This document shows, in pieces, positions 53,669 to 62,188 of a DNA stretch of 64,000 nt; the stretch's first letter is position 1; each line of letters begins with the position of its first letter. Below the pieces are notes generated by a model. That model was not told the origin of the DNA and did no database searches. It saw only the letters and a list, made by a program, of their open reading frames with translations. Both the position numbers and the translations under genes were made by a program. The stretch lies in the NCBI RefSeq assembly GCF_900141785.1, contig NZ_FQYP01000011.1, positions 683-64,682 of the forward strand, written 5' to 3'. The stretch comes from Aquimarina spongiae (GTDB taxonomy: Bacteria > Bacteroidota > Bacteroidia > Flavobacteriales > Flavobacteriaceae).

Positions 53669-53701
53669 ATTTTGATTAATTAATTGTATAATGAAATTGA
53701 T

Positions 53702-54874
53702 TTAGTTTCCGCATCTTCCTTGGTTTGCCCATCTAAAATTGCTCTGCAATTCGTATAAAAACCCTTGGTACGTTACTTCGTCTCCTGGGGAGTATCTTCT
53801 CGATCTGTTATAAGGCTCCACTCCTTCGCAAATATCTGCAGGACCAGGATTAGTGTTTTCGCACTGCCCGATACGATTCCATCTTGTGAAATCTCTTTCG
53901 TATAAGAATCCTTGATAGGTCACTTTGTCACCAACATTATATTGTCTTCCACGAACCCATTCTTCAACTCCGGCACAGATGTCATTATCTCCGCCACCAT
54001 CTCCACCGCCACCATCACCAGGGTATACCTGATTGGTACCAGCAATATCTCCCGCAGATAATCTAGGTTGTCTTCTTGGGTGTGTAGAACCATCTAAAAG
54101 AGTAATGGTTGGTTGACCGTTTTTACTAAATGTAAATGCTCCATACATCATGGTAGACTGAATATCAAAATCTCCAATCAATTGTGCGCTATTACTTTTT
54201 CTGAATTGGCTCTCTGCTCCATCCTGAATGTTCTCAAATCGGATAATTACATGGTCATCTCTATCAGATCGATTTTGCTCATGAATGTATCCTAATGTAT
54301 GACCTATCTCATGGATCATTACTACTTCACTGGTTCTTGTTCCGATGTTAATTCTTCCTCGATCCCCAATTACACCAAGATTCGCTGAACCACAATTACA
54401 AGTATTTCCATTGTTTCTTATGGTTACATAATAGTTCTCATTCGTTCTTTCTTTAAAGCGGACATTGGTTTTTGTAGACCACTCTTGCATAGAGTTAAGC
54501 GTCACCTGTATTTGGTTTGATGTCAGACTGTTGTCTAATACGTAGATAACGGTATTGTTTGGCCATTTACGTACACCACCGGCTAGGCCTAGTTTTTGGT
54601 CTTCGTCTGAGCCAGGTTCTGGAGATTTGTTGAAATTTATGGCAGAATCTGTAAGTTGATCTTCTGTAAAGATCACATCATCATGCAGATACAATCCTTC
54701 TCCTAGGTCTTCTACCTGAATAGATTCTCCCAAAAAGAATTTTTCGATAAGTTGAGGTTGTTCTCCTACGGGGTTTGGTAATTCATCAAAGCTTTCGTTA
54801 GAACAGGAAGTCATAAATAGTCCCAGACTAAACATCGATACCTTTGCTAAATTAATTAGGTTTTTCGTTTTCAT
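53702..54874 (-). CDS. Astacin-type (M12A) metalloprotease lipoprotein with two C-terminal repeats
   Basis: 390 residues. Lipobox GLFMTSC (Cys24). The zinc site HEIGHTLGYIHE (His188, Glu189, His192, His198) and the Met-turn STMMYG (240-245) are complete for astacins. A Gly/Asp linker (285-297) leads to two copies of a module of about 45 residues at 300-338 and 349-388 (VGDKVTYQGFLYE and PGDEVTYQGFLYE). These are bounded by Cys and resemble carbohydrate-binding modules. Probably a surface protease. The modules may bind chitin or another glycan. Confidence 0.9.
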   Translation of the reverse strand: MKTKNLINLAKVSMFSLGLFMTSCSNESFDELPNPVGEQPQLIEKFFLGESIQVEDLGEGLYLHDDVIFTEDQLTDSAINFNKSPEPGSDEDQKLGLAGGVRKWPNNTVIYVLDNSLTSNQIQVTLNSMQEWSTKTNVRFKERTNENYYVTIRNNGNTCNCGSANLGVIGDRGRINIGTRTSEVVMIHEIGHTLGYIHEQNRSDRDDHVIIRFENIQDGAESQFRKSNSAQLIGDFDIQSTMMYGAFTFSKNGQPTITLLDGSTHPRRQPRLSAGDIAGTNQVYPGDGGGGDGGGDNDICAGVEEWVRGRQYNVGDKVTYQGFLYERDFTRWNRIGQCENTNPGPADICEGVEPYNRSRRYSPGDEVTYQGFLYELQSNFRWANQGRCGN

Positions 54875-55296
54875 TTTAAAGTTTAAATTATGGGTTTGTG
54901 TTTTGTTACAGCAGTGATAACTTGATGTTTCCTGCGGTTAGTACAAATCAACAGGTTAAAAAAAATCTAAAAAATGTTAATTATTCATAAGGCCTGAGTA
55001 TTCGTAAGAGATGAGTGAGTAAGCGTAGATATCTAGTGCTTTTTTTATCTTGCGAACCGGTTTTTTTACCATCATTTGAAGATAAATCGAGTGTACTTAA
55101 AGAAATATTAAAATTTTTATAAAACCCGTTTAAGGGTGTTTTTATCGTTTTTAAGAGCTTTTTTTGTTTTTCTGGTATTTATCTTAACTAATTGTTGATA
55201 ACTCTTTAAATCATCTTTGTGAAAACCCTTTTATCCTTTTAGTGTTTTTTTATCTTTGTTCGTTGACCAAAATTATCATAAAAATAAAGCTGGTTT
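54875..55296. other. Gene-free region between divergent protease and gyrB genes
   Basis: 422 bp without a credible ORF. A consensus -7 box TATCTTTG at 55251-55258 precedes gyrB by 38 bp, and a second TCATCTTTG-like box lies near 55211. A weak hairpin AAACCC/GGGTGTTTTT at about 55123-55146 follows. Promoter elements for the protease gene are not clear. Confidence 0.5.
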
Positions 55297-57237
55297 ATGA
55301 GCGAAGAACAAAAGAAAAGTAATTATTCCGCCGATAGTATTCAGGCGTTAGAGGGAATGGAGCACGTAAGGATGCGTCCGTCCATGTATATTGGAGATGT
55401 AGGAGTAAGAGGATTACACCATTTGGTATACGAGGTTGTGGATAACTCTATCGATGAAGCGTTGGCAGGACACTGTGATACCATCGATGTAACTATTAAT
55501 GAAGATAACTCCATTACTACCAAGGATAATGGACGAGGGATTCCGGTTGGGATACACAAAAAAGAAGGAGTTTCTGCCCTGGAAGTGGTAATGACCAAAA
55601 TCGGTGCGGGAGGTAAATTTGATAAAGATTCCTATAAAGTTTCTGGGGGTCTGCATGGAGTAGGTGTATCATGTGTTAACGCATTATCGGATCACTTGCA
55701 CGCGATAGTGCATAAAGAGGGTAAAGTGTGGGAGCAAGAATATGAAAGAGGAAAACCTTTATATCCAGTAAAATCAACAGGTGATACCGATTTTAATGGT
55801 ACAATAGTAACCTTTAGACCCGATCCAACAATTTTCCAACAGACATTGGAGTATAATTACGATACTCTTGCTAGTCGTATGCGTGAATTGGCATACCTTA
55901 ATAAAGGGATTACGATCACCTTGACCGATAAGCGTCACCAGGATGAAGAAGGGAATAATGTATCTGAAATTTTTCATTCTCAAGAAGGACTAAAAGAATT
56001 TGTAAGATTTCTTGATACTAGTCGTAGTCCGATTATAGGAGATGTGATTTCTATGGAGGGAGAAAAGAATAATATTCCGGTAGAAGTGGCGATGATTTAT
56101 AATGATTCTTATGCAGAGAATCTTCATTCGTATGTAAATAACATTAATACTCATGAGGGGGGTACTCATCTCTCAGGGTTTAGGAGAGGACTTACGTCTA
56201 CACTAAAAAAATATGCAGATTCTTCTGGAATGCTCGATAAATTGAAATTCGAAATTTCTGGTGATGATTTCCGAGAAGGACTTACCGCGATTGTTTCGGT
56301 AAAAGTAGCCGAACCTCAGTTCGAAGGGCAAACAAAAACCAAATTAGGTAACCGTGAGGTGACTTCTGCAGTATCTCAAGCGGTTTCTGAAATGCTTGAG
56401 AATTATCTGGAAGAAAATCCTTCAGATGCTAAAACCATAGTAGAAAAAGTAATTCTTGCAGCACAAGCACGTCATGCAGCCAAGAAAGCTCGTGAGATGG
56501 TGCAGCGAAAAAGTGTGATGAGTATTGGAGGGCTTCCTGGAAAGCTTTCTGATTGTTCTGAGCAAGATCCAGCATTGTGTGAAGTGTTCCTTGTAGAGGG
56601 TGATTCTGCAGGGGGGACAGCAAAACAAGGTCGTGATCGGATGTTTCAGGCAATTCTTCCGCTTCGTGGAAAAATCTTGAATGTAGAAAAAGCGATGCAT
56701 CATAAGGTGTTTGAGAATGAAGAAATCAAGAATATTTTTACGGCTTTAGGAGTAACCATAGGAACAGAAGAAGATAGTAAAGCGTTAAACCTATCAAAAC
56801 TACGATATCACAAAATTGTAATCATGTGTGATGCCGATGTTGATGGTAGTCATATTTCGACCTTAATTTTGACATTCTTCTTCAGATATATGAAAGAGCT
56901 TATTGAAGCTGGACATATATATATAGCGGCACCACCGCTGTATTTAGTGAAAAAAGGTGCTAAAAAGCAGTATGCGTGGAATGATGATCAACGAGATCAA
57001 ATTGTTAGAGAGTTTGGTGAGAATTCCAAAATCCAACGATATAAGGGTCTTGGAGAGATGAATGCAGAGCAATTATGGGATACTACAATGAATCCTGAGT
57101 ATCGAACGCTGCGTCAAGTTAGTATTGATAATCTTACCGAAGCAGATCGTATTTTCTCGATGTTGATGGGAGACGAGGTACCGCCACGTAGAGAATTTAT
57201 AGAGAAAAATGCGGTGTATGCAAATATAGATGCTTAG
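55297..57237 (+). CDS. gyrB: DNA gyrase subunit B
   Basis: 646 residues, the usual length. GHKL ATPase motifs (YEVVDNSIDEALAG, TKDNGRGIPVGIHKKEG, GGLHGVGVSCVNALS) and the TOPRIM domain (VEGDSAGGTAKQGRD, IMCDADVDGSHI) are intact. C-terminal QRYKGLGEMNAEQLWDTTM is present. It supplies negative supercoiling with GyrA, which is not in the window. A TATCTTTG promoter box lies at 55251. Confidence 0.97.
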   Translation: MSEEQKKSNYSADSIQALEGMEHVRMRPSMYIGDVGVRGLHHLVYEVVDNSIDEALAGHCDTIDVTINEDNSITTKDNGRGIPVGIHKKEGVSALEVVMTKIGAGGKFDKDSYKVSGGLHGVGVSCVNALSDHLHAIVHKEGKVWEQEYERGKPLYPVKSTGDTDFNGTIVTFRPDPTIFQQTLEYNYDTLASRMRELAYLNKGITITLTDKRHQDEEGNNVSEIFHSQEGLKEFVRFLDTSRSPIIGDVISMEGEKNNIPVEVAMIYNDSYAENLHSYVNNINTHEGGTHLSGFRRGLTSTLKKYADSSGMLDKLKFEISGDDFREGLTAIVSVKVAEPQFEGQTKTKLGNREVTSAVSQAVSEMLENYLEENPSDAKTIVEKVILAAQARHAAKKAREMVQRKSVMSIGGLPGKLSDCSEQDPALCEVFLVEGDSAGGTAKQGRDRMFQAILPLRGKILNVEKAMHHKVFENEEIKNIFTALGVTIGTEEDSKALNLSKLRYHKIVIMCDADVDGSHISTLILTFFFRYMKELIEAGHIYIAAPPLYLVKKGAKKQYAWNDDQRDQIVREFGENSKIQRYKGLGEMNAEQLWDTTMNPEYRTLRQVSIDNLTEADRIFSMLMGDEVPPRREFIEKNAVYANIDA

Positions 57238-57278
57238 TTTTACAATTGAGATCTAATAATTAATCTAACACACTAACT

Positions 57279-59177
57279 ATGAAGTTTTATAGAACTACAC
57301 GCGTCTTTTTGCTGTTCGCGTTTATTTCAGTCATTTCCTATGCTCAATTTCAACAGCCAAGTGCGGTTGTAAAATTGAATGAAAGTGCTAAAGAATTGCT
57401 ATTGAATGATGTAACCGGTTATATTGTTGTATTGACTGGTAAAAGTTATTCTGGAATTGATACTAGTACCAATAAAAAAGTTTGGGAAAAAGAGTTTTCT
57501 GCATTTTCATTTATGTCTCAGGTCCTCACAAATGGAGGTATTAGCTTAGACATGTTTTCTTCAGAAAAGACAAAAGTACTTTCTAATGTACAGGATACTC
57601 CTTATATGAATATCGATTTGGGAGGTGCTTTTCTAGTGATCAATACATTCAACGGAGAATTGGTGTTTGATTCTGGTAAAGTAAATGGAACTGTTGAAAA
57701 CATTGGTTTTTTACCAGAAAAATTAGCGTTTCTGATCGATACAGAGCATAATCAACAACTATACGTATCCTTATATTCACTTGAGGATCAAAAAATAGCA
57801 TGGTCTACCAAAATTGGAGAGAAGTCTTCTTTCCTAAAATGGCTTTTTGATGCACAAGCTAACCGCTCAAAGGTAGATGGAGAGTTTGGATATATTCCAA
57901 GAGGAAACTCTATTTATAAAATTAACTTGTCGTCCGGTGAGATCGTATGGAAGAGTGATAGCGAAAGAAAAATATCAGAGTTCCTAATTACAGAAGGAGG
58001 AAAAAATATCATTACTCTAGAAAAAGGTAAAGGACTTGGTGGTGCCCTTGGAACAAAACAAAACTTAAACGTTTTGGATCCCCAAACAGGGAAATTTAAT
58101 TGGGATAAAAGTATAACGACCAAATCAGTGGCTTTTATTCAAGATTTAGGAGATGAGTTTATTTTTGCGCATTACAACGGTTTTAATAAATATAACTACA
58201 AAACAGGTGAAAAGGCATGGAAAAAAGATCCTAGAGGGAAAAGGTTTTCGGATGTGATTTTACTGGAGGAAGGATATTTATATACTGCGGGTAACGAAAT
58301 GTTATTGATCGATGAAAACGGAGAGAAGAAATGGAAAAAATTCATTGAGATCTCAGATAATAAAGAGGATAATGTTTTTGTTTTGCAAAAAATAAAGGGA
58401 GACAAGGTAATGTACGTTACTAGTACTTATGCAAATCTTGTGGATATCAAAACAGGAAAGCGTATCTGGAAAAAGAATTTGAAGTTTAACGAGAAAAGAC
58501 CAACGCAAGTAGCTTATGATGAAGCTACAGATAAGTTTATCGTATATCACGATGAGGAGTTTTTTGCGCTTACTTCTGCTTTAACGGAGCGTCCAGATCC
58601 TTTAACAGAATTGAAAATCAAAAAAGAAAAAGATATCAATAATCTTGAGATAAGAGATAAAGGATATTACTTAAGTGGTTTAGGTGAAGTAGCCTATGTT
58701 GACAAAGCTGGAAAAGTATTGTATCAAAAATTCTATAAAGAACCAGGTGGTTTTGGTAGAGGATTGGCAAAAGTTGGGCTTGGAGTAGCAGCGGTTGGTG
58801 CAGATATCGTAGCTAATACCACTTTGGAAACTGTTTCTACAGATAGAAATGGAAATACCGTAAGAACCTCTTCTCCTGCTTTTGGTAGTAACGAAAGAGC
58901 TATAGCTGGAGATGTACTTGGTTTTGCAGATGCAGAATTGGCGGTTATCAAAAGAAGATTTGATGCCACTAGAAACTCAGAGAACTTCGGTTTTTTCTTT
59001 TCTAGAGAAAAAGATCAGCAAGAGGAAAATGCGAAAGTATTGGTGAAATTAGAAAAAGATACTGGTAAAGAAGTTTCCAAGTATCAATTTTCGAATAACA
59101 GACCAGAATATACGATCGATGGCTTGACAGGAACTGTATATTATCTATATAAAAATGAAATTCAAGTATTTGAATAA
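57279..59177 (+). CDS. Exported PQQ-like beta-propeller protein
   Basis: 632 residues with a signal peptide (FAFISVISYAQ). Repeated blade motifs ending in a Trp-Lys pair (SGEIVWKSD, TGEKAWKKDP, NGEKKWKKFI, TGKRIWKKNL) show a PQQ-type propeller across about 60-440. The C-terminal part has a Gly-rich hydrophobic segment near 490 (GLAKVGLGVAAVGADIV). It has no clear quinone-dehydrogenase residues, so a structural or binding role is likely. Co-directional with gyrB, 41 bp apart. Confidence 0.75.
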   Translation: MKFYRTTRVFLLFAFISVISYAQFQQPSAVVKLNESAKELLLNDVTGYIVVLTGKSYSGIDTSTNKKVWEKEFSAFSFMSQVLTNGGISLDMFSSEKTKVLSNVQDTPYMNIDLGGAFLVINTFNGELVFDSGKVNGTVENIGFLPEKLAFLIDTEHNQQLYVSLYSLEDQKIAWSTKIGEKSSFLKWLFDAQANRSKVDGEFGYIPRGNSIYKINLSSGEIVWKSDSERKISEFLITEGGKNIITLEKGKGLGGALGTKQNLNVLDPQTGKFNWDKSITTKSVAFIQDLGDEFIFAHYNGFNKYNYKTGEKAWKKDPRGKRFSDVILLEEGYLYTAGNEMLLIDENGEKKWKKFIEISDNKEDNVFVLQKIKGDKVMYVTSTYANLVDIKTGKRIWKKNLKFNEKRPTQVAYDEATDKFIVYHDEEFFALTSALTERPDPLTELKIKKEKDINNLEIRDKGYYLSGLGEVAYVDKAGKVLYQKFYKEPGGFGRGLAKVGLGVAAVGADIVANTTLETVSTDRNGNTVRTSSPAFGSNERAIAGDVLGFADAELAVIKRRFDATRNSENFGFFFSREKDQQEENAKVLVKLEKDTGKEVSKYQFSNNRPEYTIDGLTGTVYYLYKNEIQVFE

Positions 59178-59210
59178 AACTTAAAGATATACATCATAAA
59201 TATTTGATTA

Positions 59211-59245
59211 ATCCGTTACATGACAAGGTGTAGCGGATTTTTTTT
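59211..59245 (+). terminator. Terminator after the beta-propeller gene
   Basis: Stem ATCCGTTACA/TGTAGCGGAT (one G-T pair) with an 8 nt loop and seven T. Confidence 0.85.
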
Positions 59246-59273
59246 ATATTGCAAAGCCTTTAAATCATAATTC

Positions 59274-60275
59274 ATGAAAAAAACCATTCTAATTTTTGTG
59301 TTGTTTTTCAATGGCGTTTTGTTTTCCCAAACGGATATTGATCAAATTCTTGAAATAGGAGTTGAAAACGCTCAACGATTTAGTGAAGATTATTTTGCTC
59401 CTGCTGGAGAAGCCTTGATAAATGCAATGTCTAATGGCTGGTACACCACTGCGGAAACCAAGAAACTATGGCATTTTCAAGTAGGCTTTGTAGGGAATCT
59501 GTCTTTTGTGAGAGAAGACAAACAATCGTTTTTATTTCGTACGGCAGAATACACAGATATAACACTTCCTGATGGATCTTTCAGTCAATTTGTTTCTTCG
59601 GCCTTAGGGTCTAATTCTGGAGATATTACTGTGATTATTAATGAGGGTAGTGCATCTCAATTAGAGGTTACATTGCCAGATGGTATTGGTAATTCGGCTA
59701 TTGGTTCGGTTCCCAGTGGGTTTTTACAAGGATCGATGGGATTGATTAAAAGTACCGAAATAAAAGTTAGATTCTTACCTCGTATAAAGGCAGTCGAAGA
59801 TGCAGAAATCCAGCTATATGGAGTCGCTTTTCAGCACGAGTTTACAGATTGGATTTTTAGAACCAAACGATGGCCGGTAAGACTTTCAGCTCTTTTGGGG
59901 TATACCAATGTAAAAGGGTTTTATGATTTGAACGGGGCAGGGGGAGTACCTGGTACAGGGCAAGAAGTAGAGCTCAATTCAAATTCCTGGTTGCTAACAA
60001 GTATAGTGTCTACAAAAATGCCAATACTTAACTTTTATGGAGGACTAGGATACTATTTTGGATCTAATGATGCCGATCTTTTAGGAACCTATCAAATACA
60101 AAATGGTCCTTTTGCTTCAGTAGAGGTAATCGATCCAATTAGTGTACGAACAAAAACAAAAGGGGTAAAGGCAACCTTAGGAGCTAGAGTCGCTTTTGGA
60201 GTATTTAATGCTAATTTGGACTATAGCTTTCAGAATTTTAATAATCTTTCTCTTGGACTTCGTTTTGGATGGTAA
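59274..60275 (+). CDS. DUF6588-like outer-membrane or periplasmic protein
   Basis: 333 residues with a signal peptide (FFNGVLFSQ). N-terminal ENAQRFSEDYFAPAGEALINAMSNGWY is the family start. The C-terminus is beta-rich and ends ...LDYSFQNFNNLSLGLRFGW, with a final aromatic as in beta-barrel proteins. Exact function unknown. The family assignment rests on recall of the N-terminal pattern. Confidence 0.72.
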   Translation: MKKTILIFVLFFNGVLFSQTDIDQILEIGVENAQRFSEDYFAPAGEALINAMSNGWYTTAETKKLWHFQVGFVGNLSFVREDKQSFLFRTAEYTDITLPDGSFSQFVSSALGSNSGDITVIINEGSASQLEVTLPDGIGNSAIGSVPSGFLQGSMGLIKSTEIKVRFLPRIKAVEDAEIQLYGVAFQHEFTDWIFRTKRWPVRLSALLGYTNVKGFYDLNGAGGVPGTGQEVELNSNSWLLTSIVSTKMPILNFYGGLGYYFGSNDADLLGTYQIQNGPFASVEVIDPISVRTKTKGVKATLGARVAFGVFNANLDYSFQNFNNLSLGLRFGW

Positions 60276-60368
60276 TTTAACTTTTTAATTGTGAATTATT
60301 TTGTTAAAGAATTCGTACTTTCGCGACAATAAAATAAATAAGTTTAATTACATTCAAAATCATATAAA

Positions 60369-61295
60369 ATGAAAGTTACAGTAGTAGGAGCTGGTGCGGT
60401 TGGTGCAAGTTGTGCCGAGTATATAGCTATAAAGAATTTTGCTTCAGAAGTTGTATTGTTAGACATCAAAGAAGGATATGCAGAAGGTAAAGCAATGGAC
60501 CTTATGCAAACTGCTTCTTTAAATGGGTTCGATACCAAAATAACAGGAACCACTGGAGACTATTCTAAAACTGCTGGAAGCGATATCGCTGTAATTACTT
60601 CAGGAATTCCTCGTAAGCCAGGAATGACAAGAGAAGAATTAATAGGAATCAATGCAGGTATTGTAAAATCTGTTTCTTCTAGTCTTATAGAACACTCACC
60701 TAATGCGATCATCATCGTAGTGAGTAACCCTATGGATACCATGACGTATTTGGTGCACAAAACAACAGATCTTCCTAAAAACAGAATTATTGGTATGGGA
60801 GGAGCTTTGGATAGTGCACGTTTTAAATACAGACTGGCAGAAGCTTTAGGAGCACCAATCTCTGATGTAGACGGAATGGTAATCGGTGGACATAGTGATA
60901 AAGGTATGGTTCCACTTACGAGATTGGCGACAAGAAATAGTGTGCCTGTTTCAGAGTTTATCTCAGACGAAAGATTAGAGCAAGTATCTGCAGATACTAA
61001 GGTAGGAGGAGCTACATTGACCAAGTTATTAGGAACTTCTGCATGGTATGCTCCAGGAGCAGCAGTTTCTGGATTAGTACAGGCAATTGCTTGTGATCAA
61101 AAGAAAATTTTCCCATGTTCTACTTTCTTAGAAGGAGAGTACGGACTGAATGATATTTGTATTGGTACTCCAGTTGTTTTGGGTAAAAACGGAATCGAAA
61201 AAGTGGTAGAAATAGAGCTTAGCGATGCTGAAAAAGCCAAATTAACTGAAAGTGCTGAAGGTGTGAAGAAAACAAATGGATTATTAGAATTGTAA
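60369..61295 (+). CDS. mdh: Malate dehydrogenase
   Basis: 308 residues, LDH-like MDH type. Rossmann motif VVGAGAVGASCAEYIA, Asp for NAD (VVLLDIKEGYA), substrate Arg in SGIPRKPGMTREEL, and catalytic His in VIGGHSDKGMVPL. Oxidises malate to oxaloacetate in the TCA cycle. A TACTTTCG box near 60317 may be its promoter. A terminator lies just downstream. Confidence 0.95.
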   Translation: MKVTVVGAGAVGASCAEYIAIKNFASEVVLLDIKEGYAEGKAMDLMQTASLNGFDTKITGTTGDYSKTAGSDIAVITSGIPRKPGMTREELIGINAGIVKSVSSSLIEHSPNAIIIVVSNPMDTMTYLVHKTTDLPKNRIIGMGGALDSARFKYRLAEALGAPISDVDGMVIGGHSDKGMVPLTRLATRNSVPVSEFISDERLEQVSADTKVGGATLTKLLGTSAWYAPGAAVSGLVQAIACDQKKIFPCSTFLEGEYGLNDICIGTPVVLGKNGIEKVVEIELSDAEKAKLTESAEGVKKTNGLLEL

Positions 61296-61325
61296 TCATT
61301 TCGATCTTCTTACGAGGTTTATAGT

Positions 61326-61349
61326 AAAAGCTGCTTTGATGCAGCTTTT
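61326..61349 (+). terminator. Terminator after mdh
   Basis: Stem AAAAGCTGC/GCAGCTTTT with a 6 nt loop, then A and seven T. Confidence 0.87.
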
Positions 61350-61356
61350 ATTTTTT

Positions 61357-61364
61357 TATATTTG
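61357..61364 (+). promoter_or_regulatory. TATATTTG box immediately before the next gene
   Basis: Exact consensus -7 box ending 4 nt before ATG 61369, directly behind the mdh terminator. It suggests a leaderless transcript and excludes the longer frame from 61336. Confidence 0.6.
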
Positions 61365-61368
61365 CCGC

Positions 61369-61989
61369 ATGAGTAAAAAATGGTATTTCGGTATTCTGAT
61401 GACCACATTTACGCTGCTTATTGCTTTGCAGCGTAATGCCGTAGTACCTAATCAAGAGATCGTTCTCGAATTTGAGACCGTTGATGTTACTTCTGTAGAA
61501 GCTCAAAACACCATTGCTTTTGTAAAAAAGCAATTACAATCCATTGGTGTTCAAAACACAAGATTATCGCAAGATGCAGAAGCGGGAAAGCTTAAAATCA
61601 CTTACTATAGCGAAGCTGATGTAGAAGAAATCAAACGTATTTTTTCTCAAGATGAACGTATTGCTATTGATCACTTGCAACTTGATCGTCATAGCAATAA
61701 CAATGAAGCTCCAAGTGATAAAGACGCTAGAGATTATAGTTTAAATGTCTATGAAATCCAGAAAAGTATAGATAAGGATACTGGATTTAATGGTGCTGTT
61801 ATCGTAGAGATTAAACATGCACAACATGGAGATTCAAACGGTTATTCATTTCATGCTCTTAGTACAAGTAACTACAATGACCTTGACCGACAGATCAGGG
61901 TAACACAAAAAATATATGCTGCTATTGCTTTTGCGATAGACAGGACTACACGTAAAATACCTGAAGTAAGAGCCGGACCTTTGGCTTAA
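61369..61989 (+). CDS. Membrane-anchored hypothetical protein
   Basis: 206 residues from ATG 61369. One N-terminal transmembrane segment (WYFGILMTTFTLLIALQ) followed by a soluble part: VDVTSVEAQNTIAFVKKQLQSIG, NVYEIQKSIDKDTGFNGAVIVEIK. No family recognised. It precedes secDF on the same strand. A longer start at 61336 would cover the promoter box and is rejected. Confidence 0.72.
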   Translation: MSKKWYFGILMTTFTLLIALQRNAVVPNQEIVLEFETVDVTSVEAQNTIAFVKKQLQSIGVQNTRLSQDAEAGKLKITYYSEADVEEIKRIFSQDERIAIDHLQLDRHSNNNEAPSDKDARDYSLNVYEIQKSIDKDTGFNGAVIVEIKHAQHGDSNGYSFHALSTSNYNDLDRQIRVTQKIYAAIAFAIDRTTRKIPEVRAGPLA

Positions 61990-62056
61990 AAAACGGAATT
62001 TAAAACACCCGTAAAAAGTAATCCATAAAGTAACAAGAGTACGTCTTGCAGACTTT

Positions 62057-62122
62057 ATGTATCTCATCAACATTGCAATGGTGATGTTGATCGTATTTAA
62101 GAACAATAAATCATCAAATTAA
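62057..62122 (+). CDS. Possible 21-residue transmembrane microprotein upstream of secDF
   Basis: Reads MYLINIAMVMLIVFKNNKSSN: one hydrophobic helix and a basic polar end. It has no proven ribosome site and may be a chance frame. In-frame residues before the ATG (RLADF) also read as plausible protein, so it might be the end of a degenerate gene. It lies 66 bp before secDF. Low confidence. Confidence 0.25.
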   Translation: MYLINIAMVMLIVFKNNKSSN

Positions 62123-62188
62123 ATAATTGTCAGATATAGGAGCGTTCACATAAAATGCTCTGATTCATTTGACCTAAATCATTACACA

